Source of the DNA: Promethearchaeota archaeon
GTDB lineage: Archaea > Asgardarchaeota > Lokiarchaeia > Sigynarchaeales > SOKP01
DNA: 58,210 nucleotides
Reading direction: 5' to 3'
Assembly (NCBI GenBank): GCA_019058515.1
Contig: JAHPYY010000212.1
Span: forward strand, 1 to 58,210
The position numbers and the translations under genes are program-made. Within the stretch, counting starts at the first letter, position 1. Each line of letters starts with the position of its first letter. This document shows positions 9,361-17,272 of the stretch, one piece after another. The notes under the pieces were generated by a model. That model searched no databases. It was not told the DNA's origin and was given only the letters and a program-made list of their open reading frames with translations.

Positions 9361-10934
9361 ATGGAATATCACTTAGAAGATGTTAGTGGTATTGGAAAAG
9401 CTACTGCTGAAAGAATGAAAGAGTCGGGTATAGATTCAGTTGAAAAACTTGCTTCTTTAAATACAAAAGATTTAATAAAATTGAAGATCAAAGGAATTGG
9501 AAAAGCTACTGCCGAAAAATATATTAATGGAGCAAAAATATTACTTAAAGATGTTAGGAAAGTAAAAAAGGAAGAACTCTTGGAAAAAAAAGAGCCACCA
9601 AAAAAAGAAAAACTTGAAAGTAATAGAATTCCTAAAGCAGTAACCAATATTAAGGAACTAGTTAAACAACAGGCAGAATGTAATATCGGTCTAGTCGGCC
9701 ATGTTGATCATGGAATGGATCAGTCATATCGGCTGTTCCCATAAAAACAACCTTAGTAAAAACTCTCACGGGAGACTGGACTGATAGACATTCTCAGGAG
9801 CAGGAAAGAGGAATTTCCATTAAATTAGGTTACTCAAATGCCACTATTCTCTACTGTCCTCAGTGCGACATCTATTTAACAAAACACATGGCAGAAAAGG
9901 AGAGGAAAAAAGGAGAACCTCGCTTTCTGTGTCCAAACTGTAAGGAAAAATTGGAATTCAGGCGAAATATTTCTTTCGTAGACGCTCCTGGACACGAAAT
10001 ATTAATGGCCACCATGCTAAGCGGAGCTTCTTTAATGGATGGAGCGTGTTTACTAATTGCAGCAGACGAAATCTGTCCTCAGCCTCAAACAAGAGAACAC
10101 CTTGCAGCTTTGAATATCGCCGGGATTGATAAAATTATCATTATTCAAAACAAAATTGATGCTGTTTCATACGAGCAAGCTCAGGAAAATTACAATCAGA
10201 TTAAGGAATTTATCAAGGACACTGTCGCAGAAAATGCTCCCATTATACCAGTTTCAGCTTTGTTTGGAGCAAATATTGGAATGATTGTGAGAGCGTTTGA
10301 GGAAATTATACCAACTCCAGAAATAGATATAGACGAGGAATTTCAGTTTTTAATAGCACGTTCTTTTGACATCAATAAACCCGGATATGATATTGAAGAT
10401 TTACGAGGAGGGGTTATCGGGGGCTCCGTTTTAAAGGGACATGTTAAAGTTGGAGAAATTATTGAAATTAAACCTGGTTTAAAAATTAAAGATAATTACG
10501 AACCAATTTCAACTGAGGTTGTAAGCATTAGTCAAGGAAATAATTTCCTAAGTAAAGCCTTACCAGGTGGATTAATAGGATTAGGAACCAATTTGGATCC
10601 TGCTTTAACAAGAGCCGATGCCTTAATAGGTCACTTGGGAGGTAAACCAAATAGTTTACCCGAGATATTATCTGAAGTAAAATTGAAAATTACACTTTTA
10701 GATCGAGTATTAGGTTCTGAAAACCAAATTAAAGTTCACGATCTTAAGCATAACGAAAGGTTATTGATGGTAGTAGGAGCAGAAAAAACGGCAGGATTAG
10801 TGACTAAAATTTTGAAAGATAGCTACATCATTAAATTGACGCCTCCTATATGCCCACCTGAAAATTTCGTATTTGCGATATCAAGGATTATAAACAGGAG
10901 ATATCGACTTATTGGTTACGGTGTAAGGGTATAA
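9361..10934 (+). CDS. Translation initiation factor aIF2 gamma with N-terminal HhH fusion; reading frame interrupted in P-loop
   Basis: aIF2-gamma is the GTPase subunit that brings initiator Met-tRNA to the ribosome. Residues about 1-62 are a RadA-like double helix-hairpin-helix (SGIGKATAERM, KGIGKATAEKY), unusual for this factor, followed by a charged linker. The GTPase begins at IGLVGHVDHG (ending at 9714). A 29-nt insertion at 9715-9743 shifts the frame into a stop (TAA 9742-9744). Exactly after it the gene resumes with KTTLVKTLTGDWTD, the RGIS switch I, two zinc pairs (CPQC, CPNC), DAPGHE, NKID, SALFG and both beta barrels to 10934. Without the insertion the product is 514 residues, and its GTPase part has the normal length of about 410. 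The intact remainder argues for a functional gene. Confidence 0.88.
9715..9743 (+). other. 29-nt P-loop insertion, candidate bulge-helix-bulge intron
   Basis: Removal of these 29 bases rejoins GGA to AAA-ACA-ACC and restores GHVDHGKTT. The borders are ambiguous by one A. A 4-bp helix can form between 9710-9713 (ATGG) and 9739-9742 (CCAT). The adjoining triplets 9714-9716 and 9743-9745 would be the bulges and contain both junctions. The insert side continues as 9717-9720 with 9735-9738 (two GU pairs), or 9718-9723 with 9733-9738 (one mismatch). An outer helix 9703-9706 with 9748-9751 is offset by an internal loop. This matches a relaxed (HBh'-like) substrate of the archaeal tRNA-splicing endonuclease rather than a canonical one. 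Assembly error or a true mutation remain possible. Confidence 0.45.
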
Positions 10935-10976
10935 CCCTTGCTATTTGTCAATTTTAGGGATCAATGAAATAATATC

Positions 10977-11306
10977 CTAAGAACTAAACGATAAGAAAAT
11001 TTCGCGTATCTTACCTTTGATTAACTTTAGTGAAGGATTTACCTTGTCAAAGATTGCTTGCAATTCTTTAATAACTTGTTCATCAACCTTTTCCTTGTTT
11101 TTTTTGCAAATGCTTAAATTTGTTTCGTACAATGTTAAAGAAGATTCAATTTTAGAGAGAAAATGCAAAACAATACTAATGTCTTTGCTACTAATTAAAT
11201 CCGATTCCACTGATTGTTCTTTAAATTCGTAGAAAATTTCATCTTGTACACGTCTATCGAGAAAAGAAACAAAATCTTCGATATTATCAATAAAGATAAC
11301 GATCAA
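10977..11306 (-). CDS. Small helical protein of unknown function
   Basis: A 109-residue, Lys/Glu-rich helical protein with no recognised domain. The TTG start at 11304-11306 lies one base after the stop of the upstream exported-protein gene, suggesting translational coupling and a two-gene transcript. Its end faces the aIF2-gamma gene, 42 bases away. The first residues (IVIFIDNIEDF) are hydrophobic but too short for a membrane helix. A later in-frame start is possible. Confidence 0.5.
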   Translation of the reverse strand: MIVIFIDNIEDFVSFLDRRVQDEIFYEFKEQSVESDLISSKDISIVLHFLSKIESSLTLYETNLSICKKNKEKVDEQVIKELQAIFDKVNPSLKLIKGKIREIFLSFSS

Positions 11307-11307
11307 T

Positions 11308-13092
11308 TTACTTTTTTATACTTCTTTTTTGTTTTAAGTGTAAAAATATCCCAAAAACGATAATTGTACAGCTAACAAGTAAAAACACAAGTAGTACGAG
11401 AGGATTATGAGGGACATCTGTATTCACATAATTGATCTCACTTTCGGGGCTTACAAATTGTTCCGATAATAAAACGGTCCCATCATAGATTCTCACTGAA
11501 TAGTTGCCATTAGGAATATCTTCTAGTTCAATCCTTCCATTGGTTGTTGTTATAACGGTGGATAATGGCTGAGTGAAATTATTTGATACATAAGTTCCAT
11601 ATTCTACTCCAAAATAATATATCTTTATTTCCACATTTTCTAAAGGCATATTAATATCATCTTTTAACTCAACGGTTAATTTGTAATTTGCAGAATACTT
11701 TACGCTAAAAGGAGAGATTTCTCCTTTAATTAAATAAGGCAAAATAATTTTCAATCCTATCAATCTAATGACATTTTCAGTAAATACCAAACTATTCTGA
11801 ATTTCTTCAGTTATAATGGAAATATTAACTTCGTAATACTCAATATCTCTATTAAATAAGCTTTTTACCTCAAGGACCTGATCTGAAGTAATGGTGTTTT
11901 CAATAATCGTTAAGTATTTTACAAGTATTTTCTCTGGACCCGATGTGATGGTAGGAAAATATATTCTTTCCCTGGTATTCCTACGACTGACCAATCTATC
12001 GATAGCCCAAGACTTATCTACCGCATCGAAGAATTCTACAGTATAATTACAAGTGAAATTACACTTAAATTGACTGTTATCTGCTGAAATTAGTATGTCG
12101 AATTCATTATTTGAATCCACAACATTACTCAATTCGTTATTATTAACAGTTCCCTCATGATTATATAGCAAATCTTTATCTACTAGATTTACTTTCAAAA
12201 ATAATCCAAGATCATCAGCCTGTCCTATGTCTGAAAGTGAAGAACTGAGATATTTTATGCCAGTGACATTGAATTGATAATTGAAGTTCACTGTTATGTT
12301 TTGTTCCTTCTGTATTAAGGAAATCTCTTCTTCTCGCAACTGAGACAATTTCCATTCAGTGATTGATACATCATACTTATAGTAGAGATATAAAGTGAAG
12401 CTAAAGGTGTCATTTTTGAAGAAATTTTCGTAGTCAAACACAAAAAAATTCGCATCATCAATAGTATAATCATTACTATTTAGACTTAGATTTTCGGATC
12501 CATTTTGTACTATAGCTGCAGTTAGCGTGGAAGATGCCAATTTTGGAAGATATATGAGGTAACCTTGAAGTCGGTTTGACGCTTCGGAATATTCTACATA
12601 AATTCGATCTCGTAGTTCAATAGTCAATACATCTGACTCTAAAACTCCTTCTTGATCATCTAGATTAGCAGACTTTATTGTACTAATGAAATCAGTTCCG
12701 CTATAGGTAAGATTCAAATAATCAGATGTAATGTCGTAAATTAAATTCGGATACACCTCGGGTCTTGAAATAATTCCAAACGAGCTAAAACTTACTCCAT
12801 ACGCATACATATCCCCAAGTCCTTGTTTTTCTTGGGTTAATTTGGCTGGAAAATCGCTTATAAAAAACCTATTATCGGTGTTATTTTGATTTTGTGAGGA
12901 CAGGAGTAAAGTTTCCTCATTAGTATAATCCTGACGAGATTCACATGTATTATAGGATGAAAAAGAAAAAGTAAAGGAAATAATAATCATAAATACAATG
13001 AAATTGAAAATAAATTGATGAGTTCTTGCATTCTTCGAAAGCATGGTTTTTAACTGATTAAAAATGATGAGCAATGAGATAACTATAAACAT
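11308..13092 (-). CDS. Large exported, C-terminally anchored protein with carboxypeptidase-like beta domain
   Basis: A 594-residue protein. The N-terminal hydrophobic segment at about residues 26-46 (FIFNFIVFMIIISFTFSF) is a signal anchor; M17 may be the true start. The long outer region is beta-rich with many N-x-S/T sequons. About 460-545 look like a CNA-B/carboxypeptidase-regulatory-like fold (LKDDINMPLENVEIKIYYFG; IPNGNYSVRIYDG), commonly seen in surface proteins. A membrane helix at about 565-585 is followed by KQKRSIKK. It is probably a cell-surface protein exposed outside. No catalytic motif is visible. Confidence 0.75.
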   Translation of the reverse strand: MFIVISLLIIFNQLKTMLSKNARTHQFIFNFIVFMIIISFTFSFSSYNTCESRQDYTNEETLLLSSQNQNNTDNRFFISDFPAKLTQEKQGLGDMYAYGVSFSSFGIISRPEVYPNLIYDITSDYLNLTYSGTDFISTIKSANLDDQEGVLESDVLTIELRDRIYVEYSEASNRLQGYLIYLPKLASSTLTAAIVQNGSENLSLNSNDYTIDDANFFVFDYENFFKNDTFSFTLYLYYKYDVSITEWKLSQLREEEISLIQKEQNITVNFNYQFNVTGIKYLSSSLSDIGQADDLGLFLKVNLVDKDLLYNHEGTVNNNELSNVVDSNNEFDILISADNSQFKCNFTCNYTVEFFDAVDKSWAIDRLVSRRNTRERIYFPTITSGPEKILVKYLTIIENTITSDQVLEVKSLFNRDIEYYEVNISIITEEIQNSLVFTENVIRLIGLKIILPYLIKGEISPFSVKYSANYKLTVELKDDINMPLENVEIKIYYFGVEYGTYVSNNFTQPLSTVITTTNGRIELEDIPNGNYSVRIYDGTVLLSEQFVSPESEINYVNTDVPHNPLVLLVFLLVSCTIIVFGIFLHLKQKRSIKK

Positions 13093-13181
13093 AGAAAATA
13101 ATACATGAAATATTAAATTTTTCTAACTAATGCTTGATTGAAGCTTGAGATTGGGATGAGTGAAACTTATTAAGGAGATTT

Positions 13182-13196
13182 TATATACTGTATATA
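13182..13196 (+). promoter_or_regulatory. TATA-box-like perfect palindrome
   Basis: TATATACTGTATATA is a perfect 15-base palindrome around its central T. It begins 78 bases before the RecJ-like start codon, between two divergent genes. It could be a TATA element or an operator overlapping one. No other copy was noticed. Confidence 0.35.
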
Positions 13197-13259
13197 TTTA
13201 GTGTCGATTCTTTTTGCTCTATTTAAATTAATTAGGAATTCATCAACTAGACGAGATAG

Positions 13260-14657
13260 ATGGTTCAACAGCCTAATAAGGAGAAATTCTTATCAGATCT
13301 TTTCAACGCTGCCGATATTTTCGCAGATGACGCAAATAAATACAATAAGATCGTTTCAATCTCCCACAACGATGCAGATGGAATAAGTAGTCTTTATATC
13401 GTTCAAAATTTACTCCATAAAATGAATATCAATTGTGAATACGATTATTTCATATACAATCGTTCCGTGTCTTGGGCAAATTACTTGCGTGGAATTATAT
13501 CAAAACGCCAATCGGAAAGAACTGCTTTTATATTTACTGATGTTGGATCTAATCTAGATGAATTAGTACCGATTATTAAGAATCGCAAGGAAATTTTTGT
13601 TATTCTAGATCATCACGAAGTGGACAACGATTTAGAGCTGCTGACTTTCCCTGAAAATCTTTATTTCGTTAACCCTACTATTTACGGGTTCGATGGATTA
13701 GACCACATTGCAGGAGCGAGTCTAGCTTATCTATTTGCAAAGAGAATAAGACCCAATGTTATTAATCAAGGTTGGTTAACGATAATTGGCATCGCCGGAG
13801 ATTCTTTAAAAAGCATGGACAAGCTTACGTCGTTTAATAAAGAGATATATGAAGAGCTTTTAGATGAGGAGATCTTTTTGGATAAAAAAGGATTGATACT
13901 ATTTGGTTCTATGCACGATACAGTTAAAAATTCCTTAAAGTACTCTATTCTACCGTTTATTCCTTCTTTTGGTGGAGACGAAAAAAAGATTAAATCCTTT
14001 TTAAGCAATATCCAAATCGATCCTAATAAAAAACTTGCAGATTTAAATGAGGAGGAGACGGAGAAGATCCTTTCAAACATGGAGAATCCTAATGTCGAGG
14101 TTGGTCACTATGCAATATTACCTCAAAAGCAAGAGTTGTTACAATTTGCGTTTGAACACGCATTACTATTAAATGTGTTATGTTTTAAAAACATCAGCGC
14201 AGCTCTTTCTATTATAAAGCTTCAAAAACCTACGAGATACGCCAAAAATATTTATATCGAGTATGTGGAAAATCTTGTAAGAAACTTGAAAATTTTATCG
14301 GACGAATTATCAACGCTAGAAACAAACAACGCCATTTTTATTGAAGTAAAGGGAAGAATACCGCCTAGTAATTGGAGCGATACTGCAAGTTTTAGCGCTG
14401 TTAATGAGATATTTGATCCTAACAAATTACTTTTATTGGGAGGAGTGGAAAAAAAGTCGAATACGATTAAACTAAGCATTCGTTGTACCCGTAAATTTCT
14501 TGAACAACACAACGGTTATGGTGTTAATAAAATCATTAGTAATATAAAAGAAAGGTTAGGAGGGCAGGGTGGAGGGCACAAACTAGCTGGAGGTATAAGG
14601 TTATCAAAAGCCTCATACAAATTCCTCAAAGAAAAAGCAGACGAATTCATTCTCTAA
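13260..14657 (+). CDS. DHH-family phosphoesterase, archaeal RecJ-like (GAN-type)
   Basis: Archaeal RecJ-like proteins (GAN or RecJ) associate with GINS at replication forks or act as single-strand exonucleases. Motif I is HNDADG at residues 36-41, an aspartate of motif II is at 94 (TDVG), and the DHH motif is at 117-119 (LDHHEVD). The C-terminal DHHA1 domain ends with GGQGGGHKLAGG at about 434-445, the glycine-rich substrate loop. The 465-residue length fits. All metal-binding residues that I can align are present, so it is likely catalytic rather than a Cdc45-like dead copy. Eighteen bases separate it from the DUF167 gene, so the two are probably co-transcribed. Confidence 0.85.
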   Translation: MVQQPNKEKFLSDLFNAADIFADDANKYNKIVSISHNDADGISSLYIVQNLLHKMNINCEYDYFIYNRSVSWANYLRGIISKRQSERTAFIFTDVGSNLDELVPIIKNRKEIFVILDHHEVDNDLELLTFPENLYFVNPTIYGFDGLDHIAGASLAYLFAKRIRPNVINQGWLTIIGIAGDSLKSMDKLTSFNKEIYEELLDEEIFLDKKGLILFGSMHDTVKNSLKYSILPFIPSFGGDEKKIKSFLSNIQIDPNKKLADLNEEETEKILSNMENPNVEVGHYAILPQKQELLQFAFEHALLLNVLCFKNISAALSIIKLQKPTRYAKNIYIEYVENLVRNLKILSDELSTLETNNAIFIEVKGRIPPSNWSDTASFSAVNEIFDPNKLLLLGGVEKKSNTIKLSIRCTRKFLEQHNGYGVNKIISNIKERLGGQGGGHKLAGGIRLSKASYKFLKEKADEFIL

Positions 14658-14674
14658 AAAAAATCCTCAAACTT

Positions 14675-14983
14675 ATGAGTTTCTTAACGAAAATCTCAAA
14701 TTTTGAATATTTAATTCATGTCTTGGTAAAACCAAATTCCATCAAGCAAAAAGTAGAAATAATCGAAGATGAATTGTTTGTTTTTCTCAAATCCAAACCC
14801 GTTAAAAATAAAGCGAATAGAGAACTTATTGAGGTTTTTAAAAAGGCACTGAAATTATCAAACGATGAGCTAATTATCATATCTGGGATAAAATCCCGGA
14901 ATAAAGTCATAAAAATACAATTTAAACACACGACAGATAAAATAAGAATTGAAAATACTTTAAAAAAGCTAAAAAGGCTTTAA
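14675..14983 (+). CDS. DUF167 (YggU-like) family protein
   Basis: A 102-residue protein with the signature of the DUF167/YggU family: VLVKPNSIKQKVE, then LKSKPVKNKANRELIEVFKKAL and a closing IISGIKSRNKVIKI strand. The family fold is known but its function is not settled. It follows the RecJ-like gene closely and is convergent with tfs; the two stop codons are adjacent (14983/14984). Confidence 0.85.
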   Translation: MSFLTKISNFEYLIHVLVKPNSIKQKVEIIEDELFVFLKSKPVKNKANRELIEVFKKALKLSNDELIIISGIKSRNKVIKIQFKHTTDKIRIENTLKKLKRL

Positions 14984-15346
14984 TTAACTCCCTATCTTTC
15001 GCATTGCCCCACACCTCAAGCAGATTATAAAATGCGTCATACCTTCGTCAGCACTCCTAGTCTGGCGCGTCTCTAATTGAGCTTTATTATATCCACACTT
15101 TCTACATTTAAAATCTTTTATTGTACTTCTCAAATTTTCTTCCTTCCATTTCATAATTTCTGCTGTGTTTACAACCTCATTTCTTAGAGGTTGCTCAATT
15201 TTTGACGAAATTTTATAAGATTGTGATGCTTCTTCTGTAAACTGCTTAACATAGCCACAACGGCACTTCAATATTTTTTCGCCATTCTCTGAAGTAGAGG
15301 GGAGCATCATGTTTCCACATTCATCACAAAATTCCAATCTTATCAC
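14984..15346 (-). CDS. tfs: Transcription factor S (TFIIS-like RNA cleavage factor)
   Basis: TFS stimulates transcript cleavage by backtracked archaeal RNA polymerase. The N-terminal zinc ribbon uses Cys7, Cys10, Cys28 and Cys30. The C-terminal ribbon uses Cys81, Cys84, Cys109 and Cys112, and carries the catalytic acidic pair Asp100-Glu101 in RSADEGMT at its tip. The 120-residue length is slightly above the usual 105-115. It starts at GTG 15344-15346. The intact DE pair suggests the active cleavage factor rather than an inhibitory paralogue. Confidence 0.92.
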   Translation of the reverse strand: MIRLEFCDECGNMMLPSTSENGEKILKCRCGYVKQFTEEASQSYKISSKIEQPLRNEVVNTAEIMKWKEENLRSTIKDFKCRKCGYNKAQLETRQTRSADEGMTHFIICLRCGAMRKIGS

Positions 15347-15415
15347 AAATTTCTTTTGTTAATATTCTCTAATATTCTTTTATGAACCATCCTAGAAAAA
15401 CTTTTTCATTTTATT

Positions 15416-16384
15416 TCAAAACCGAAAGCCAAATAATAATGCGCAGAAAATAATACCCGCAGTAATGTCTGCTGTGGTACCTGGATTTAACCTTCCTTTT
15501 TCTTTTTGTAAAAATGTATCTAATTCTATTATGTACTTTCTACCTTTTTTAGATCCCAAACCGTCATAAGATATGATTTCTTTTGCCTTTTGAGATATTT
15601 TTTTCGCTTGATAAATATCAGTTTTACGAGCTATGAGCGTATCAGGATGGGACGCTAATATCATCAAAAAGGTGTTTATTATTGAAATATTTACATCGTT
15701 GAATTTATCGTTCCACATGTAAAAGGTTGGTAAACCCTCTCTTAAAATTAGAGAAAAGCAATTAGAGTATTCTGCACTTATCAAATCGTAAGATTCAGAC
15801 AATTGGAATATTTTTTTCAATTTAATATTATCAGCTTGTAGTTGATTAATTGATTGCTCGTTATTAATATCATATTTCTCAACTGAACCCAATCCTCCAG
15901 GGTGACACAATTTGATTGCTTGGTAAAGTTGAACGGTGTCGTCTACAGTTGCATCGCTTATAATTCTATCGATATTTCGCGTAAAACTCTCAAATGACTT
16001 CTCAGCTTTTTTCAAAGATAAGGTAGCAGCAGCGGCAAGAGGCGAGTGTATCAATATGTGTCCTAGTAATACATTACCTCCATGTTGCCAAGACATCATA
16101 GTTTGAGTTGCTTGAGTGAAAAAAGATCCTAAACTAACATATGAGTAGTTAGGTTGAGAAAAATCATCCACTTCATAAATTCTTTGACAAAATTCGATAT
16201 AATTAGGTTGTAGAGATGCTATTGCTGCTAAAAAATGTTCGTACCGGGTAGCCTCAAAATCCTTAGTCCTATGTACATTTCCTGGCTTTGGATACCCAGA
16301 AACTTCAAGCAAACTGGCTATAGTTAGACATCTCGAAATATCATTTACAGATTCTATATTGAGGTTTAATTCTTTCTTATTCAC
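15416..16384 (-). CDS. CitG/MdcB-like triphosphoribosyl-dephospho-CoA synthase family protein
   Basis: The CitG family makes the 2'-(5''-triphosphoribosyl)-3'-dephospho-CoA prosthetic-group precursor in bacteria. Archaeal members are common but their product is not established. Family motifs are clear: LLEVSGYPKPGNVHR near residue 25-39, HPGGLGSVEKYD near 160-171, and LNPGTTADITAG near 297-308. It starts at GTG 16382-16384. No citrate lyase or malonate decarboxylase genes are nearby, so a different cofactor role, for example in C1 metabolism, is possible. It follows the eL22 gene by 41 bases and may share its transcript. Confidence 0.82.
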   Translation of the reverse strand: MNKKELNLNIESVNDISRCLTIASLLEVSGYPKPGNVHRTKDFEATRYEHFLAAIASLQPNYIEFCQRIYEVDDFSQPNYSYVSLGSFFTQATQTMMSWQHGGNVLLGHILIHSPLAAAATLSLKKAEKSFESFTRNIDRIISDATVDDTVQLYQAIKLCHPGGLGSVEKYDINNEQSINQLQADNIKLKKIFQLSESYDLISAEYSNCFSLILREGLPTFYMWNDKFNDVNISIINTFLMILASHPDTLIARKTDIYQAKKISQKAKEIISYDGLGSKKGRKYIIELDTFLQKEKGRLNPGTTADITAGIIFCALLFGFRF

Positions 16385-16425
16385 ATTTAAAGTACAGAAA
16401 GAAGTGTTAAAAATACTATTAAAAA

Positions 16426-16737
16426 CTAATAATAAGCTAATTGTAGGTTCTTTCTTTCCTTTATTACATATCCTTCTTTTTCAGGATTAATTAAAGCAAT
16501 AGCTCGAAATTCTTCCTTTAATTTCCGTTTGTGAAGGAATTTCTTCAACCTTAACTTTAAAATTCTTTTCGAAAACGATTTAGGAGTAGTTATTATTAAC
16601 TCGTTTCCACTTCTCGAAAGATCGATTTGCGGGAGTAGTTCTGCTAGATACCTCATCAAATCCTCAACGTGGGAATCGCTTTTATAACTAAGTTCTTTAA
16701 CATCGATGATAATATCAGTTTTACCAGTTGTACTCAT
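16426..16737 (-). CDS. Ribosomal protein eL22-like
   Basis: This 103-residue protein resembles eukaryotic ribosomal protein eL22. It begins with an initial beta strand (TDIIIDVKEL) followed by a helix. The diagnostic core at about residues 54-85 (KSFSKRILKLRLKKFLHKRK, then a further strand) matches the eukaryotic FSKRYLKYLTKKYLKK segment. eL22 is absent from most archaea but has been reported in Asgard genomes. It is basic, as expected for rRNA binding. The call rests on motif similarity only. Confidence 0.7.
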   Translation of the reverse strand: MSTTGKTDIIIDVKELSYKSDSHVEDLMRYLAELLPQIDLSRSGNELIITTPKSFSKRILKLRLKKFLHKRKLKEEFRAIALINPEKEGYVIKERKNLQLAYY

Positions 16738-16883
16738 TTTGTGATCACTAATTCATAAAATTAAAGATAAAATAAAATTTTTATCGTTAAAAATTTAGTT
16801 ATAATGATAACAACCCAAGTAAAAAATCTTATATTCCCATCAATTTTTTAGCATTTCTAAACGAATATTTTTCCTTAGAATTA

Positions 16884-17048
16884 TTACTGCTCCCCATTAA
16901 ATTCCTCGGTATCTACTTCAATAAAATAAGCCCCTACATATTTACAATTCGTACACTCGTACATATCTGGACCTAACCATCCAGATACATTGAAGGCTTG
17001 TCGAAGCGTTGCCTTTTTACATCGAGGACAAATTCTAATTGAGGTCAT
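16884..17048 (-). CDS. 54-residue zinc-ribbon protein
   Basis: A short frame from ATG 17046-17048 to TAA 16884-16886 encodes a single zinc ribbon: ICPRCKKATLR, then YECTNCKYVG, giving two CxxC pairs about 20 residues apart. It lies in an otherwise empty 530-base gap and its composition is clearly protein-like. Such ribbons occur in many archaeal nucleic-acid-binding proteins; no specific role can be assigned. It is divergent from the uvrC gene. Confidence 0.7.
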   Translation of the reverse strand: MTSIRICPRCKKATLRQAFNVSGWLGPDMYECTNCKYVGAYFIEVDTEEFNGEQ

Positions 17049-17272
17049 TTTTCGATTTTTGTGATATTTAATAATGCATTAAGCTATCTCATTGCTCAAT
17101 ATCAATCAAGGATGTGTTTTAACATTAAAAAAGTTAATCGTAAATATAATTAATTAGTAATTCCACATTGAATTAAACTTTAAATTTGCAAAATAAATTA
17201 GAAACTTAACTCTACATTATTAAAAATTATTCAAACCATTGCAGATTAGTAGAATTTTAGAAATGCCACTTT

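Noticed and set aside
9715..9743. The insertion as an intein remnant
   Set aside because: An intein would be in frame, begin with Cys/Ser and end in Asn before Cys/Ser/Thr. Here 29 bases shift the frame, and no such residues border it.
9715..9744. The insertion reads as a nine-codon mini-ORF (ATG to TAA)
   Set aside because: It overlaps the aIF2-gamma frame by construction, is too short, and the intact gene on both sides explains the region better.
13182..13196. The palindrome as a transcription terminator
   Set aside because: It is made only of A/T with a single CTG centre, which would form a weak hairpin. A TATA or operator role fits its place better.
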